Both the position numbers and the translations under genes were made by a program. Positions 1 to 8,782 of a stretch of DNA of 41,300 nt are shown one piece after another (position 1 is the stretch's first letter; every line of letters starts with the position of its first letter). The notes below the pieces were generated by a model. That model searched no databases, was not told where the DNA came from, and worked only from the letters and a program-made list of their open reading frames with translations. Source of the stretch: an uncultured Corynebacterium sp. (lineage in GTDB: Bacteria > Actinomycetota > Actinomycetes > Mycobacteriales > Mycobacteriaceae); the NCBI RefSeq assembly GCF_946222985.1, contig NZ_CAMIFY010000022.1:1-41300 (forward strand). Reading direction: 5' to 3'.

Positions 1-44
1 TACTGCACCTGGGAGGGTGTGGGAGAGTAGGTCACCGCCGGCCA
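1..44 (+). rRNA. rrf: 5S ribosomal RNA, 3' end (partial)
   Basis: The first bases match the 3' third of actinobacterial 5S rRNA, including the GGTGTGGGAGAGTAGGTCAC block and the closing CGCCGGCC. The 5' part lies outside the window, so an rRNA operon on the plus strand should precede it. The exact 3' end is set to within a few bases. Confidence 0.9.
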
Positions 45-64
45 TTAAACATTGAATAACGATG

Positions 65-119
65 AGACCGTTGTCTTGAGCTGATCCCCATGGGGGTCGG
101 ATCGAGACAGCGGTCTTTT
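65..119 (+). terminator. rRNA operon terminator
   Basis: A long hairpin, AGACCGTTGTCT pairing with AGACAGCGGTCT and continued inward by GATCCCC/GGGGGTC, is followed by TTTT. It lies just downstream of the 5S rRNA, as expected for the rrn operon terminator. Confidence 0.85.
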
Positions 120-221
120 CGCGTTTTCAGTGGGTGCGGGGCGCGGCCTGCGGGGTGTGGTGCGTGGCTGGCGGGGGCCTGTATTGGTGGTTTGTCTCGT
201 AAACGAACTGTGGAGTGGATC

Positions 222-830
222 ATGGGCAATCCCGGTAATGGGTTCGGCGATCAGCCGGGTCATGGCGGTCCTACCGGTGCAGGCGGGAACCAATGGGCCG
301 TTCCGGCACCTGATGACGATTCCGGTCAGGCTTCGGGTTCGAAGCCGAAAACCAAAACGGGGTTGATCGTCACCGCCATAGTCGTGGTCGTCGCCATGGC
401 CGTCGCGGCCGGCGTCGCGTGGTGGGTCGTGGGCGGTGCCGAGGATCGCGAACGCTCCGCGGTGGCGACCTCAGCGAACGAAGTGTTTTCGACGATTCGT
501 GATGATGGGAGCTTCTTTGATCTGAACGCTCAGATCTGCGAACGGTACAGAGGTGAAGAGGACTTTATTCTGGTGCTCCACAGAGAAGTGGTCGACAACG
601 GGGAGACTCTGGGGGAGTTTTTGTGGGGCGAAATGGATTTCCTTCGTCGGCTGGAAGTCAATGATGAAGACGTGGAGTTCCTTTCGGAGGAGCGCGACTC
701 GGCGATCGTCACCGTCGAGGGGCCGGATGAAGATCCGATGGAGCTGCTGTTCCGCGATATCGATGATGATTGGATGTTGTGCGATCCATTCTGGAACTTC
801 AAGGACCCGCGCAAGGCGCCGGGCTACTGA
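222..830 (+). CDS. membrane-anchored protein with extracytoplasmic domain, function unknown
   Basis: 202 aa. Residues 1-45 are Gly/Pro/Asp-rich and probably disordered. About residues 46-71 form one hydrophobic transmembrane segment (LIVTAIVVVVAMAVAAGVAW). An acidic domain of about 130 residues follows and would lie outside the cell. The layout resembles actinobacterial anchored NTF2-like proteins, but no family motif is certain. The ATG at 222 was chosen because GGAG lies 6 bases upstream; an in-frame upstream start would add an Arg/Gly/Cys-rich stretch overlapping the rRNA terminator. It is the first gene after the rRNA operon. Its base composition is visibly less GC-rich than that of its neighbours. 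Confidence 0.75.
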   Translation: MGNPGNGFGDQPGHGGPTGAGGNQWAVPAPDDDSGQASGSKPKTKTGLIVTAIVVVVAMAVAAGVAWWVVGGAEDRERSAVATSANEVFSTIRDDGSFFDLNAQICERYRGEEDFILVLHREVVDNGETLGEFLWGEMDFLRRLEVNDEDVEFLSEERDSAIVTVEGPDEDPMELLFRDIDDDWMLCDPFWNFKDPRKAPGY

Positions 831-968
831 CACGTTCGTTCCGCGTCCAGTGCTTTGCGATGGGTGCGGTACGCGCCGCATCGGCTCCCACCTTTGGTTG
901 ACCCGTGATCGGGGTACTCGGCGATGAGCGAATGGGGCCCGTGACCTCGGACGGGTTACGGTCGCGCC

Positions 969-1454
969 ATGCGAAAGATCTACATTGCCGCCGCCACGTA
1001 CCTCGGCCTCGGCCTCGTCGCCGGCGTTTTCTACCGCGAGTGGACGCGCTTCTTCGACGCGGTCGAAAGCTCGCAGCTCAATACGCTGCACACTCACCTG
1101 CTGGTGCTGGGCACGTTCTTCTTCCTCATCGTGCTGGCCCTCGAGAAGCTCTTCGCTCTATCGGCCCACAGTTGGTTCAACGGGTGGTTCATCGTCCACA
1201 ACGTCGCCCTCGTTTGGACCATCGGCTTCATGGTCGCCAACGGCATCGTCCACACGATGGGAAACGGCGACCAATGGACCGCGGCGTACTCCGGCATGGC
1301 CGGCCTCGGTCATGTCCTGCTGACGTTGTCGTTCATCGTGTTCTTCATGATCCTGGGCAAGCGCATTCGTCGGGCGGAGATCGACGCGGCCAAGGCCGAT
1401 CGGATGGAATCCGCCGTGGGTGCGTCCGGGGCAGGGTCGACGCCGGCGTCCTAG
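969..1454 (+). CDS. DUF2871 family four-helix membrane protein
   Basis: 161 aa with four predicted transmembrane helices (about residues 4-22, 41-62, 72-93 and 108-130). The first two loops carry conserved-looking histidines (LNTLHTHLLVLG, WFIVHNV), and another His lies in GIVHTMGN. Pattern and length fit the DUF2871 family of small actinobacterial membrane proteins. The repeated intramembrane His suggest possible haem or metal binding, which is inference only. The tail after the last helix is charged, then Ala/Ser/Gly-rich. The ATG start has no clear ribosome binding site. The gene is monocistronic, convergent with the ABC transporter genes. Confidence 0.8.
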   Translation: MRKIYIAAATYLGLGLVAGVFYREWTRFFDAVESSQLNTLHTHLLVLGTFFFLIVLALEKLFALSAHSWFNGWFIVHNVALVWTIGFMVANGIVHTMGNGDQWTAAYSGMAGLGHVLLTLSFIVFFMILGKRIRRAEIDAAKADRMESAVGASGAGSTPAS

Positions 1455-1487
1455 AAGGAGCGGGACCCGCCCCCGTTCAACGCCGCA

Positions 1488-1520
1488 CCGCACACAAGGT
1501 TCAACCGCACACAAGGCCCA
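1488..1520. repeat. 17-bp tandem duplication
   Basis: CCGCACACAAGGTTCAA is followed at once by CCGCACACAAGGCCCAC (13 matching bases at the start of each unit). It lies between the convergent DUF2871 and ABC permease genes. Confidence 0.7.
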
Positions 1521-1530
1521 CGCGCACAAC

Positions 1531-1575
1531 GCGCCCCCGCCACCTCGTCCATGCGACGGGGATCGGCGGGGGCGC
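1531..1575. terminator. terminator-like hairpin between convergent genes
   Basis: GCGCCCCCGCC pairs perfectly with GGCGGGGGCGC, and the inner part can pair further (CCTCGTC with GACGGGG). There is no T-run. The position between two convergent genes suggests it ends transcription from one or both sides. Confidence 0.6.
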
Positions 1576-1589
1576 GTCGGCGCTGACGG

Positions 1590-4268
1590 TCAGTCTTCCG
1601 CGATGGCCGCCAACGGGGGAGTCTTCGCGGCCTTGCGCGCGGGCCATGCCGCGGCAAGCACGCCGACGACCGCCGCACCGACGAGCATCGAGGCGATCAG
1701 CGTCCACGGGACGACGACGCCGCCGAGTCCCTCGTCGGCAAGCACCGTCAACAGCGACCATCCGAGGCCCAGGCCGAGCGCGGCGCCGATGACCGCGCCG
1801 AAGATGGCGATCTGCACCGATTCGAGCCGGACCATGGAACGGATGTCGGACCGCTGCATGCCGACGGCGCGGAGCATGCCGATCTCCTGCCGTCGTTCGA
1901 TGATCGACAGGGCCAACGTGTTGACGATGCCGAGGATCGAGATCACGACCGCCAGCCCCAGCAGGGCGTAGACGATGCCCAGCATGATGTCGATGGAACC
2001 CGAGGCGATCGACCCGAACTCCTCGCGGTCGAGGACCTGGACGACGAGGAAACCGGCGACCGCCTCCTCGATGGGGGCGCGGGCGGAGGACACCGATTCT
2101 TCGTCGATGTAGTCGGCGCGGTCATCGGGATTGCCGGCCTCCGTCGCCGCCCGCGTGGCATCACCGGCGCCGCCGTCGACGCCGACGAAGACCTGCATCG
2201 GCGACAGGATCGCGCGGCTGGCCCCGGCCCGGTCGAGGATCGACGGCGACAGGGTCAGGGTGCCGCCGTCGCTGCCGTCGGCGTGGATGCCGGTCAGCGA
2301 GGTCTGCAGCGGGCCCATCGGCGTGACGACGGTCAGCTCCCGGCCGACCTCCCAGCCACGTTCGGCGGCGTAGGACTCGGCGGCCACGACGCCCGCGTCA
2401 GGTGAGGCGAGGTCCAGCGAACCGGCGACGGTTTCGGAGGAGTACCACCGGCCGTAGTCGCCGTCGAGGAAGGACGCGCCACCGGGTCCGCCGGGGCCTT
2501 CGCCGCTCGCGGCGGCTTCGGCGGCGGCCATCGCCGCTTGATCCGTGGGGTCGACGACGCTGGCCGCGCCGAAGTAGATCATCGCGGTGTCCTCGACCTC
2601 CGGGAGCTCCGCGACGGTGTCGCGCACGCCCTCGGGCATGGGCACCTGCGCCGTCATCGGCGGCGTGAGCACGTAGTCGGCGGCGAAGTCGTCGTCGATG
2701 AATCCGTCGACGGCGCTCTTCATCGTCGAACCGAGCATGCCGACGCTGGCGACGAGCGCCAACCCCAGCGTGAGGGCGAACGCCGTGGCCGCGGTGCGCC
2801 GCGGGTTGCGGCGGGAGTTGGTCGCGGCCAGCCTGCCGACGGTGCCGAACGGGGCTCCGATGAGCCGACCGAGGCCGCCGACCAGGGGAATGGACAGTGC
2901 GGGGCCCGCCAGCCAGATCGCGGCGACGGAGGCCACCGCTCCGTAACCGACGAAGCGGGCACGGGCGCCGGTCGTTCCGTCGTCCCAGTTCAGTGCCCAG
3001 ACGATGAATCCGAGCGCGGCGACGGCCAGCACGAGGCCCGCGATGGTGCGCACCCCGAGCTTCGGCGACGACGAGGCGTCGCCGCCGCGCATCGCCTCCA
3101 CCGGGGGAACGGCGCCCGCGCGGGCGGCCGGAGCCCAGGCGGCGAGCACGGTGATGGTCAGGCCCGCGATCAGCGGCACGAGCACCGCGGCCCACGACGC
3201 CGTCAGACCGTTGCCCGGCATGTCGAAGCCGAACGATCCCATCGCCAGATACAGCAGCTGCGACAGCCCGAATCCGGCCAGCACGCCGAGGACGGAGCCG
3301 ACGATGCCGACGATGATCGACTCGAAGACCACCGAGCGGGTCAACTGGCCGCGCGAGGCACCGAGGGCGCGCAGCAGCGCGAACTCCTTGGTCCGCTGCG
3401 CGACCAGCATGGAGAAGGTGTTGGAGATGATGAACGTGCCCACCAGCAGGCCGATCAGCCCGAAGGCGACGAGGAAGTAGTTGACGAAGCCGAGTGCCTC
3501 GGAGATCTGCTCGGAATCGCGTTCGGCGAGCGCCTCGCCGGTCGACACGTCGAGGTCCGGGTTCGCGGCGGCGATGGCGTCGGAGACCTCGGTGGGCGTG
3601 GCGGAGTCGTCGACGCCGATGACGACCTGCTCGAAGTGCTCGCCGTCGGTGTAGAGCTCGCGCCAGCGATCCGGGGTGAAGCCCACGCCGATCCAGCCGG
3701 CGACGTCGCCGTCGACCTCGTAGACGCCGCTGATGGTGACGTCGGCGCGGTCGGAGGGCGTGACCACCGTGACGCGGTCGCCGACGCCGACTCCGCCGCG
3801 CTCGGCGGCGGTGGCGTTGACGGCGATTTCATCGGGTGCGCGGGGGCCGGTGCCGTCGCGGAATTCGGTGGCGGGCCCGACGGCCCGATCGGCCTCGTAG
3901 AAGGGCATGCCCTGGGCGGGGGCGCCGCCGGTCTGGATGGGCTTGCCGTCGGAACCGGTCATGATCACCGACGAGGAACGGGCCGACAGATTGGCCGCCC
4001 GCACGCCGGGGGTCGCCTCGAGTTCGGCGACGCGGGCGTCGTCGATGGCCTCGGGGTTGTCCCGGGGCGCTTCGACGACGACGTCCATGCCGTCGTAGGC
4101 GGTCGACAGCACGCCGTCGAACGCCTTGTTCAGCGAGGCCGTGAACACGAACGCGCCCGAGATGAACGCGGTGCCGAGCACGACGGCGAGGACCGTCAGG
4201 CCCAGTCGGACTTTATGGGCGGCGAGGCTGCGCAGCGACACGCGCCACATGGCCGAGGATTTCGCCAT
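1590..4268 (-). CDS. ABC transporter permease, FtsX/MacB type
   Basis: 892 aa. The N-terminal cytoplasmic helix and TM1 (residues about 10-42) are followed by a periplasmic MacB-core-like domain, a first FtsX bundle of three helices (about 265-390), two central helices (about 405-455), a second extracellular domain, and a second FtsX bundle at the C-terminus (about 755-885). The internal duplication is typical of large actinobacterial permeases that work with a LolD/MacB-like ATPase. Such systems extrude lipids, peptides or antibiotics, or transmit force across the membrane; substrate unknown. The start lies 3 bases after the stop of the ATPase gene, so the pair is an operon. Length is normal for the family. 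Confidence 0.92.
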   Translation of the reverse strand: MAKSSAMWRVSLRSLAAHKVRLGLTVLAVVLGTAFISGAFVFTASLNKAFDGVLSTAYDGMDVVVEAPRDNPEAIDDARVAELEATPGVRAANLSARSSSVIMTGSDGKPIQTGGAPAQGMPFYEADRAVGPATEFRDGTGPRAPDEIAVNATAAERGGVGVGDRVTVVTPSDRADVTISGVYEVDGDVAGWIGVGFTPDRWRELYTDGEHFEQVVIGVDDSATPTEVSDAIAAANPDLDVSTGEALAERDSEQISEALGFVNYFLVAFGLIGLLVGTFIISNTFSMLVAQRTKEFALLRALGASRGQLTRSVVFESIIVGIVGSVLGVLAGFGLSQLLYLAMGSFGFDMPGNGLTASWAAVLVPLIAGLTITVLAAWAPAARAGAVPPVEAMRGGDASSSPKLGVRTIAGLVLAVAALGFIVWALNWDDGTTGARARFVGYGAVASVAAIWLAGPALSIPLVGGLGRLIGAPFGTVGRLAATNSRRNPRRTAATAFALTLGLALVASVGMLGSTMKSAVDGFIDDDFAADYVLTPPMTAQVPMPEGVRDTVAELPEVEDTAMIYFGAASVVDPTDQAAMAAAEAAASGEGPGGPGGASFLDGDYGRWYSSETVAGSLDLASPDAGVVAAESYAAERGWEVGRELTVVTPMGPLQTSLTGIHADGSDGGTLTLSPSILDRAGASRAILSPMQVFVGVDGGAGDATRAATEAGNPDDRADYIDEESVSSARAPIEEAVAGFLVVQVLDREEFGSIASGSIDIMLGIVYALLGLAVVISILGIVNTLALSIIERRQEIGMLRAVGMQRSDIRSMVRLESVQIAIFGAVIGAALGLGLGWSLLTVLADEGLGGVVVPWTLIASMLVGAAVVGVLAAAWPARKAAKTPPLAAIAED

Positions 4269-4271
4269 GAC

Positions 4272-5003
4272 CTACTCCTCGATCCGCGCCATGCGGGCGA
4301 GGATCGCGTCGGCGTCGGGATCGTGGAGCTCGTCGACGATCCGGCCGTCGCCGAGGAACACCACTCGGTCCGCGTAACCGGCCGCGGTGGCGTCGTGGGT
4401 GACGATGACCACCGTCTGGCCCAGGTCGTCGACGGCGGAGCGCAGGATCTGCAGCACCTCGCGCGACGAGTTCGAGTCGAGGTTGCCGGTCGGCTCGTCG
4501 CCGAAGATGATCTCGGGCCGCCCGATCAGGGCGCGGGCGCACGCCACGCGCTGCTGCTGGCCGCCGGACAGTTCCGACGGCCGGTGCGTCAGGCGCTCCG
4601 ACAGCCCGAGTCGCCCGGTGATCTCGTCGAACCAGTCGCGGTCGACTTTCTTGCCGGCGAAATCGACCGGCAGGGTGATGTTCTCCTCGGCGGTCAGCGT
4701 CGGCACGAGGTTGAACGACTGGAAGACGAAGCCGAGCCGGTCGCGGCGCAGGGCGGTGATCTCCTTGTCCGACAGTCCGGACAGTTCGGTGTCGCCGATG
4801 AACGCGCGGCCGCCGGTGGGGGTGTCCAGGCCGGCCATGCAGTGCATGAGGGTGGATTTGCCGGACCCGGACGGCCCCATGATGGCGGTGAATGCGCCGC
4901 GTTCGAAGGCGACGTCGACGGAGTCGAGTGCGGTGACCGCGGCTTCCCCGCTGCCGTAGCGTTTGGTCAGCTCGATGGAGCGGGCGGCGGCTGCTTCGGG
5001 CAT
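4272..5003 (-). CDS. ABC transporter ATP-binding protein, LolD/MacB type
   Basis: 243 aa. The Walker A GPSGSGKST lies near residue 42, the signature LSGGQQQRVACARAL near 144, the Walker B IIFGDEPTGNLD near 164, and the switch histidine in VTHD near 198. GNLDS after Walker B is typical of the LolD/MacB/FtsE branch that energises FtsX-type permeases rather than solute importers. The ATG at 5003 is preceded by GGGAAGG. First gene of a two-gene operon with the permease; the complex sits at the cytoplasmic membrane. Confidence 0.95.
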   Translation of the reverse strand: MPEAAAARSIELTKRYGSGEAAVTALDSVDVAFERGAFTAIMGPSGSGKSTLMHCMAGLDTPTGGRAFIGDTELSGLSDKEITALRRDRLGFVFQSFNLVPTLTAEENITLPVDFAGKKVDRDWFDEITGRLGLSERLTHRPSELSGGQQQRVACARALIGRPEIIFGDEPTGNLDSNSSREVLQILRSAVDDLGQTVVIVTHDATAAGYADRVVFLGDGRIVDELHDPDADAILARMARIEE

Positions 5004-5079
5004 GTCGGACCTTCCCAGTTGCGGTGTGGTGGGGCGTGCGCCCCGACCGGTCCATTATGTCCTCATGTGGGCGGCGCGG

Positions 5080-6039
5080 TCAGGGGGCGGTGTCGGGTTC
5101 GTCGACGGAGCGGCGGCTGCGGAAGGTTCGGCGGGCCCCGGTGAAGGGGTCGTCGAAGGAGATTTCGCGGCACAGCAGGTGCATCGGGTGCGCGGGGTCG
5201 TCGTCGCCGTCGGGGAGCACGTCGGGGTAGAGCGGGTCGCCGAGGATGGGAAAGCCCAGTTCGTGGAGGTGCAGACGCAGTTGGTGGGTCCGGCCGGTCA
5301 GGGGGCGCAGGTGCCAGAGCGCACGGCCGTCGTCACGCACGTCGATGGCGTCGACGACGGTGCGCGCGTTGGGCTCGCCCGGCACCGTGCGCGCCTGGAG
5401 GATCCCGCGGGTCTTGTCCTGCCTGGTCGCGATGGTCATCGGCGTCGGGGGAGGGGCGTCGGGGCCGGGTGCCGCGGTCAGGGCCTCATAATGCTTTGCG
5501 ACGGCACCCGGCTCGGCGAAAAGGTTCTGGTACGCCCCGCGCGCGGCGGGATCGGCGATGAACACCAGCACCCCGGAGGTGAGACGGTCGAGCCGGTGGG
5601 CGGGAACGAGGTCGGCGTCGCCGAGCTCCCGGCGCAGGCGGACCACCGCCGTTTCGGTGATGTGGCGCCCCCGCGGAGTGGTGGCCAGGAACGGGGGCTT
5701 GTCCACGACGACGAGGCGCTCGTCGCGGTGGAGGATCGGCATGGCGCCGGCCAGCGTCGGCTCCGGGGCGGGGCGGCGGTGGAACCACGCGTCCGAGCCG
5801 GGCGAGAGGACGTCGTCGGGGGCCAGGGCGCGGCCGGCGGCGTCGACGACCAGGCCGTCGGCGAAGCGGGCGGCGATGGCGTCGGCGTCGTCGTCGGGGT
5901 GGCGGTGGGTCTGCCCGGCGACGGCGGCGGCGATCAGCTCCCCGGCGGTGACGGCCCCGCCCGTGTCCGGCACGCGGACCCGCGAGGGATTGAGCCCGTC
6001 GCGGATGGGCAGCGGGATGGGGCGGCGACGGCGGGACAC
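5080..6039 (-). CDS. RNA pseudouridine synthase, RluA family
   Basis: 319 aa from the GTG at 6039. The catalytic motif is HRLDRLTSGVLVF (Asp nucleophile), and the family's C-terminal GRTHQLRLHLHELGFPILGD block is present. It would isomerise uridine to pseudouridine in rRNA or tRNA; the target cannot be read from sequence. GTG was preferred because a TATACG -10 box ends 9 bases upstream, giving a leaderless or nearly leaderless mRNA, as is common in actinobacteria. An ATG at 6066 lies upstream of that box and overlaps the start of the divergent gene. Divergent from the luciferase-like gene. Confidence 0.88.
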   Translation of the reverse strand: MSRRRRPIPLPIRDGLNPSRVRVPDTGGAVTAGELIAAAVAGQTHRHPDDDADAIAARFADGLVVDAAGRALAPDDVLSPGSDAWFHRRPAPEPTLAGAMPILHRDERLVVVDKPPFLATTPRGRHITETAVVRLRRELGDADLVPAHRLDRLTSGVLVFIADPAARGAYQNLFAEPGAVAKHYEALTAAPGPDAPPPTPMTIATRQDKTRGILQARTVPGEPNARTVVDAIDVRDDGRALWHLRPLTGRTHQLRLHLHELGFPILGDPLYPDVLPDGDDDPAHPMHLLCREISFDDPFTGARRTFRSRRSVDEPDTAP

Positions 6040-6048
6040 GGTCCGGAT

Positions 6049-6056
6049 CGTATACA
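6049..6056. promoter_or_regulatory. overlapping divergent -10 elements
   Basis: The palindrome GTATAC (6050-6055) yields TATACA on the plus strand (6051-6056) and TATACG on the minus strand (6054-6049). Each lies 8-9 bases before a start codon: ATG at 6065 on plus, GTG at 6039 on minus. This predicts two leaderless transcripts starting from one shared, symmetric -10 region. Confidence 0.6.
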
Positions 6057-6064
6057 ACGAAGGC

Positions 6065-7081
6065 ATGACCGATTCCCGCGTGCCCCTGTCCGTCCTCGAC
6101 CTGGTGCCCGTGTCCTCGGGATCGACCGCCCGCGACGCCATCGCCGCCAGCGTAGAAGCCGCCCGCGTGGCCGAGGCCTCCGGATACCGGCGCTTCTGGG
6201 TCGCCGAACACCACAACACCGCCAACATCGCCTCCTCGGCGACGACCGTGCTCATGGGTCACATCGCCGACGCGACCTCGACGATCCGCGTCGGCTCCGG
6301 CGGCGTGATGCTGCCCAACCACGCGCCGCTGCGCGTGGCAGAGGACGCCGGCACCCTGGCCACCATCCACCCCGACCGCATCGACCTCGGGCTGGGCCGC
6401 GCGCCGGGCACCGACCCGTCGACGGCCCGGGAGCTGCGCCGCGGCGCCTCCGACGTCGCCGACTTCGCCGCCGACATCCGCGACCTGTTGCGTTACCTCG
6501 GCCCAGTCCGACCGGAAGCGCGGATCATCGCGTTTCCCGGCCAGGGCACCAACGTGCCGCTGTACGTCCTCGGGTCGACCACCGCCGGGGCGTCGGTGGC
6601 GGCCGTGCTGGGCATGCCCTTCGCCGTCGCCTCGCACTTCGCGCCCCACCAGCTCTCCGAGGCCCTCGAGGTCTACCGCTCCGCCTTCGACGCCGACGCC
6701 CCCACCGCCACGATCGCCGAACCGTACGCCATCGTCGCCGCCAACACCCTCGTCGCCGACACCGCCGAACGAGCGCGGCGGGAGTTCTCCGTCGTCGAGC
6801 AGATGTTCCTCAACATCGGACGCGGCGGCGCCCGCCGACCGCTGCCCGAACCCGTCGACCACCCCGAATCGGGGGCCTCCATGATGGAGTGGCAGCGTGT
6901 CCAGGCGATGCTGCGCTGCTCCTTCCACGGCACCGCCGACGACGTCGCCGCGAAATTGGGTGACTTCGCCGCCGAGACCGGCGCAGACGAGATCATCACG
7001 GTGACCTACTCCCACGATCCGCGCGTCCGCATCGAATCGATCCGCGACCTCGGTTCCGCGTGGGCGCAGCGGTCGTCGTAA
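6065..7081 (+). CDS. luciferase-like flavin-dependent oxidoreductase
   Basis: 338 aa, (beta/alpha)8 LLM-class protein. Typical motifs are YRRFWVAEHHNTANIASSA near residue 40, VGSGGVMLPNHAPL near 77 and IDLGLGRAPGTDP near 105, matching the MsnO8 subgroup of single-component LLM proteins. It probably uses reduced flavin (FMN or F420); cofactor and substrate cannot be settled. Length is full. ATG 6065 lies just behind a -10 box, so the mRNA is probably leaderless. Divergent from the pseudouridine synthase gene. Confidence 0.9.
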   Translation: MTDSRVPLSVLDLVPVSSGSTARDAIAASVEAARVAEASGYRRFWVAEHHNTANIASSATTVLMGHIADATSTIRVGSGGVMLPNHAPLRVAEDAGTLATIHPDRIDLGLGRAPGTDPSTARELRRGASDVADFAADIRDLLRYLGPVRPEARIIAFPGQGTNVPLYVLGSTTAGASVAAVLGMPFAVASHFAPHQLSEALEVYRSAFDADAPTATIAEPYAIVAANTLVADTAERARREFSVVEQMFLNIGRGGARRPLPEPVDHPESGASMMEWQRVQAMLRCSFHGTADDVAAKLGDFAAETGADEIITVTYSHDPRVRIESIRDLGSAWAQRSS

Positions 7082-7172
7082 AGCGCTCGAAACGGGGGTA
7101 CCTTTGAGGGTGGACCTGCACAAGAGAGGCGGAAGCCGCACCCCGGTCGCCGCCCGAGGAGGAGGGGGCATC

Positions 7173-8075
7173 ATGCCCAAGCAAGACATCATCGTCTGCG
7201 CCGTCGACGGCTCGGACGCGTCGAAGACCGCGGCCAAGTGGGCGGCCAACACCGCGGTGAAGCGCGGGATCCCGTTGCGGCTGGTCAGCAGCTACTCGAT
7301 GCCGCAGTTCCTCTACGCGGAGGGCATGGTCCCGCCGCAGGAGCTGTACGAGGACCTCGAGGCCGAGACCCTGGAGAAGATCGAGGAGGCCAAGAAGGTC
7401 GCCGTCGAGTTCGTCCCCGGCGTCGACGTCTCCCACCAGATCGAAGAGGGCAGCCCGATCGACATGCTGCTCGACCTGTCCGAGCAGTGCACCATGATCG
7501 TCATGGGCTCGCGCGGCCTCGGCGGACTGTCCGGCATGGTGATGGGCTCGGTCTCCGCGGCCGTCGTCTCCCACGCGTCGTGCCCGGTGGTCGTCGTCCG
7601 CGAGGACAACCACGTCACCGAGGAGACCAAGTACGGCCCGGTCGTCGTCGGCGTCGACGGCTCCGGGGTGTCGCAGAAGGCCATCGAGAATGCGTTCCGC
7701 GAGGCCGACGCCCGCGGCGCCGAACTCGTCGCCGTGCACACCTGGATGGACATGCAGGTGCAGGCCTCGCTCGCCGGCCTGTCCGCCGCCCAGCAGCAGT
7801 GGCAGGTCGTCGAGGAAGAGCAGAACGCCCTGCTCGGCCAGCGCCTGGCCGGCTGGCAGGAGGGCTTCCCGAACGTGAAGGTGACCAAGGTCGTCACCCG
7901 CGATCGTCCGGTGCGGGCCCTGGCCGACGCCGCCGAGGGCGCGCAGCTGCTCGTCGTCGGCTCCCACGGCCGCGGCGGCTTCAAGGGCATGCTGCTCGGC
8001 TCGACGTCGCGCGCGCTGCTGCAGGCCGCGCCGTGCCCGATGATGGTCGTCCGGCCGGACGAACTGCCCAAGTAG
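7173..8075 (+). CDS. tandem universal stress protein (two UspA domains)
   Basis: 300 aa with two UspA domains (about 1-150 and 158-300). Each ends in the ATP-binding pattern G-x2-G-x9-G-S: GSRGLGGLSGMVMGS and GSHGRGGFKGMLLGS. ATP-binding UspA proteins in actinobacteria are linked to hypoxia, stationary phase and persistence. ATG 7173 was chosen over an upstream TTG at 7104 because a strong purine-rich site (GAGGAGGAGGGGG) precedes it and homology begins at IIVCAVDGS. A possible -10 TACCTT near 7099 gives a leader of about 60 bases. Cytosolic; single-gene unit. Confidence 0.93.
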   Translation: MPKQDIIVCAVDGSDASKTAAKWAANTAVKRGIPLRLVSSYSMPQFLYAEGMVPPQELYEDLEAETLEKIEEAKKVAVEFVPGVDVSHQIEEGSPIDMLLDLSEQCTMIVMGSRGLGGLSGMVMGSVSAAVVSHASCPVVVVREDNHVTEETKYGPVVVGVDGSGVSQKAIENAFREADARGAELVAVHTWMDMQVQASLAGLSAAQQQWQVVEEEQNALLGQRLAGWQEGFPNVKVTKVVTRDRPVRALADAAEGAQLLVVGSHGRGGFKGMLLGSTSRALLQAAPCPMMVVRPDELPK

Positions 8076-8080
8076 TCGGC

Positions 8081-8124
8081 GGTTCGACGGAGGTTCGACG
8101 GAGGTTCGACGCTGGTTCGTCGGC
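8081..8124. repeat. 11-bp tandem repeat, four units
   Basis: Two exact units GGTTCGACGGA are followed by GGTTCGACGCT and GGTTCGTCGGC. The array starts 5 bases after the stop of the universal stress protein gene and leads straight into a hairpin. Confidence 0.8.
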
Positions 8125-8147
8125 GGGGTCGGTGGTTCACCGGCCCC
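8125..8147 (+). terminator. terminator-like hairpin after the universal stress protein gene
   Basis: GGGGTCGGTG and CACCGGCCCC form a 10-bp stem (one G-U pair) with the loop GTT. No T-run follows. Confidence 0.5.
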
Positions 8148-8420
8148 GCTGCGGGCTTGCAAGCTCGCGTAAATGTGCATGAGTGGTGCAATCATCGGGA
8201 ATCGCATGCATCGTGAATTGTGCGCCGCCGAGTGCGGGCATGGAGCGTATGGCAATTCTCGGTACATCGAATGACGCCTGAATGGCCGTCGGTTTGCGAT
8301 GGCGCGCTGGATTTTCGCGCCGGAGAAGCCAAAGGGCCGCTGAGTGAATTCGAAGTACCAGTTCGGAGAAACTTCTTCAAAACGTTAGCGTCCGGTTACC
8401 CCCTGGGGCTGTCGGTCCCC

Positions 8421-8426
8421 TACAAT
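8421..8426 (+). promoter_or_regulatory. -10 box of the GlsB-type gene; long non-coding leader region
   Basis: TACAAT lies 42 bases before the ATG at 8468. No convincing -35 is visible at normal spacing. The stretch 8148-8420 is clearly less GC-rich than its surroundings and holds no credible gene; the palindrome GCTTGCAAGC lies near 8155. It may carry regulatory sites for stress induction (inference). Confidence 0.5.
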
Positions 8427-8467
8427 GGTGAACGACGGTTTCTTCACGAACGAAAGGATTGCAAACC

Positions 8468-8761
8468 ATGAACGACGTTCTTCTCCTTGCTGCCCAGAGC
8501 CCCAACCTCGGCTGGATCGGCTGGATCATCATCGGCGGTCTCGCCGGCTGGATCGGCTCCAAGATCATGGGCACCGACGCCCAGATGGGCCTCCTGCTCA
8601 ACATCATCGTCGGCATCATCGGCGGCTTCCTCGGTGGCTGGCTGCTCGGCGTCGTCGGTTTCGACGTCGAGGGCGGCGGAATGATCTTCAGCTTCATCAC
8701 CTGCCTCGTTGGCGCGGTGGTCCTGCTGTGGATCGTGGGCCTCGTGACCAAGCGTCGCTAA
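8468..8761 (+). CDS. GlsB/YeaQ/YmgE family small membrane protein
   Basis: 97 aa. Three hydrophobic helices with Gly-rich motifs (WIIIGGLAGWIGSKIMG, IVGIIGGFLGGWLLG) and a final helix FITCLVGAVVLLWIVGLV are the hallmark of the transglycosylase-associated (GlsB/YeaQ) family. Function is unproven; members are stress- or stationary-phase-induced in several bacteria. ATG 8468 has AAAGGA 9 bases upstream; an in-frame ATG at 8459 lies too close to that site. The final KRR is a cytoplasmic anchor. Confidence 0.92.
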   Translation: MNDVLLLAAQSPNLGWIGWIIIGGLAGWIGSKIMGTDAQMGLLLNIIVGIIGGFLGGWLLGVVGFDVEGGGMIFSFITCLVGAVVLLWIVGLVTKRR

Positions 8762-8782
8762 GCTTTCCGCGTCTTTTCGTCG

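Noticed and set aside
2538..5144. 868-codon open frame opposite the ABC transporter genes
   Set aside because: It is a shadow of the GC-rich codon pattern of the permease and ATPase on the minus strand, whose motifs are unmistakable; its translation is Gly/Asp/His/Arg-rich without domains.
8165..8420. Small gene in the AT-richer stretch before the GlsB-type gene
   Set aside because: Short frames there lack ribosome sites and recognisable protein features.
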